Of a stretch of DNA of 6,514 bases, positions 5,680 to 6,514 are shown in pieces; within the stretch, counting starts at the first letter, position 1; the number at the start of each line of letters is the position of its first letter. The DNA comes from Algoriphagus sp. GTDB lineage: Bacteria > Bacteroidota > Bacteroidia > Cytophagales > Cyclobacteriaceae. Below the pieces are notes generated by a model, which saw nothing but the letters and a program-made list of their open reading frames with translations, had not been told where the DNA came from and searched no databases. The translations under genes were made by a program, and so were the position numbers. The stretch lies in assembly GCA_023255285.1 (NCBI GenBank), contig JALRIY010000131.1:1-6514 (forward strand), written 5' to 3'.

Positions 5680-6514
5680 TTAAAGTAACAGACTAACTAC
5701 CGCAAACCCGAGATAAGTGCCGAGCGCATTGCCAATACTTCCCACAAGCATGCCAGGTATAAGCAAATCGGGACGTTCGAGGCTTTCGGCAGCAGCAATG
5801 GCGGTGGTATTGCCACCTACATTTGCCTGTGAGGCTACTGCAATCACGTCCCAGTCTACTTTAAAGAGAGCGCCAAGGCCAAAGATCACGAGGCCATGCA
5901 CCAGCACCAGAGTCCCAACAAATAAGAGCAGGGTCATTGCCAGGTCGCCCACCCCCAGCAGGGCACTAAGATCACATAGGGTACCGATCACTGCCAGAAA
6001 TAAAAGGATGAAGAAGAAGCCAACCGTGTGCTTGCCTTGCAGCTGCTGTACGGACGGAAACTGCGCCAAGAGTAGCGCCAAGGAGGTGAGAAAGATGATT
6101 TCGGGTACCTGTGGAAACCAACCCACAAGCACTTGACTCAATGCTAAACCCAGCAAGCTGAGTGCAAATAAGGCGGCTAGGGAACTTAGGGTGATGTTTT
6201 CAGCGACACGTACCTGCTTCCCTGCACCGGCAGAGGCAAGTTTTTTACGAGGAAAAAGCTTTTGTAAATACTTGGGCAAAATGAGCGAGGCAATGATCCA
6301 AGGGGTACCCACCAGGTTGTCCACGACAGTGGCCGCAGCAAATAGGTTGCCCGCTTCGTTTACTTGATAGTGCAGCGCTATTGCGCTAAAATTGACCGCT
6401 CCACCGATGTAAGTACCGGTAAACATCCCAGCTATAGCAGGTGCCAATGGCCCAATTTCTGCTGCCGGCTGCACAAACAGCCAAGCGACAAGCACACCAA
6501 TGACGGTGGCGAAG
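5680..6514 (-). CDS. DUF819 family integral membrane protein (putative transporter), 5' end beyond window
   Basis: The frame stays open through the right edge (FATVIG precedes the first possible GTG start at 6495), so about 278 C-terminal residues of a protein usually near 380-420 residues are seen. TAA is at 5682-5680. Many transmembrane helices are evident. The family signature appears as two related elements: GMFTGTYIGGAVNFSAIA near 6372-6429 and SQANVGGNTTAIAAAES near 5780-5830, followed by LIPGMLVGSIGNALGTYLG. These glycine- and asparagine-rich broken helices are typical of inverted-repeat secondary transporters, and I recall Pfam placing DUF819 in the same clan as the SBF/BASS family. 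The B. subtilis homologue YjcL has no established substrate that I know of. It is the most upstream visible gene of the cluster, so the cluster promoter probably lies outside the window. Confidence 0.9.
   Translation of the reverse strand, partial: FATVIGVLVAWLFVQPAAEIGPLAPAIAGMFTGTYIGGAVNFSAIALHYQVNEAGNLFAAATVVDNLVGTPWIIASLILPKYLQKLFPRKKLASAGAGKQVRVAENITLSSLAALFALSLLGLALSQVLVGWFPQVPEIIFLTSLALLLAQFPSVQQLQGKHTVGFFFILLFLAVIGTLCDLSALLGVGDLAMTLLLFVGTLVLVHGLVIFGLGALFKVDWDVIAVASQANVGGNTTAIAAAESLERPDLLIPGMLVGSIGNALGTYLGFAVVSLLL

Noticed and set aside
4833..6136. ORFs opposite or out of frame with the two transporter genes
   Set aside because: GC-rich membrane-protein genes commonly leave open antisense frames; the products are Ser/Pro/Ala-rich without motifs.

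Overview
This 6.5 kb window looks like chromosomal DNA of a member of the Bacteroidota. The evidence is a DnaE-type polymerase tail of the style found in that phylum, remains of a gene resembling the 'carboxypeptidase-like regulatory domain' secreted proteins common there, AT-rich leaders with no clear Shine-Dalgarno sequence, and one good match to the TTG / TAnnTTTG promoter pattern of that phylum. No genus can be assigned. There are no RNA genes, insertion sequences or CRISPR arrays.

Layout. Bases 1-878 (+) hold the C-terminal ~290 residues of a DnaE-family DNA polymerase, probably the error-prone DnaE2/ImuC type, cut by the window edge. It converges on a minus-strand block. That block contains a decayed secreted-protein gene (952-1595, with one frameshift in a T-run, further stops and a second frame change) and, just upstream of it, an intact small secreted four-cysteine protein (1648-1878). 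Bases 1879-2329 are non-coding and hold a striking nested repeat: imperfect ~20-bp inverted arms (1981-2001 and 2100-2119) enclosing two ~31-bp direct repeats.

Bases 2330-6514 hold a tightly packed minus-strand cluster. In transcription order it encodes a DUF819 membrane protein (5' end outside the window), a bile acid:sodium symporter (BASS) family transporter, a secreted protein of probable thioredoxin-like fold without a CxxC, a PaiA-like GNAT acetyltransferase, and a secreted nucleotide pyrophosphatase/phosphodiesterase-family enzyme. Gaps are 47, 5, 4 and 60 bp. The first four are probably co-transcribed. The phosphodiesterase probably has its own additional promoter in or near the 60-bp gap.

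How they fit together (inference): two secondary transporters with related architecture, a small-molecule acetyltransferase and two exported proteins suggest uptake or export and modification of small metabolites, with the phosphodiesterase releasing products from phosphodiester substrates outside the inner membrane. The sequence does not identify a substrate. I see no clear new defence or mobile system; the most unexplained items are the nested repeat, the four-cysteine protein and the decayed gene.
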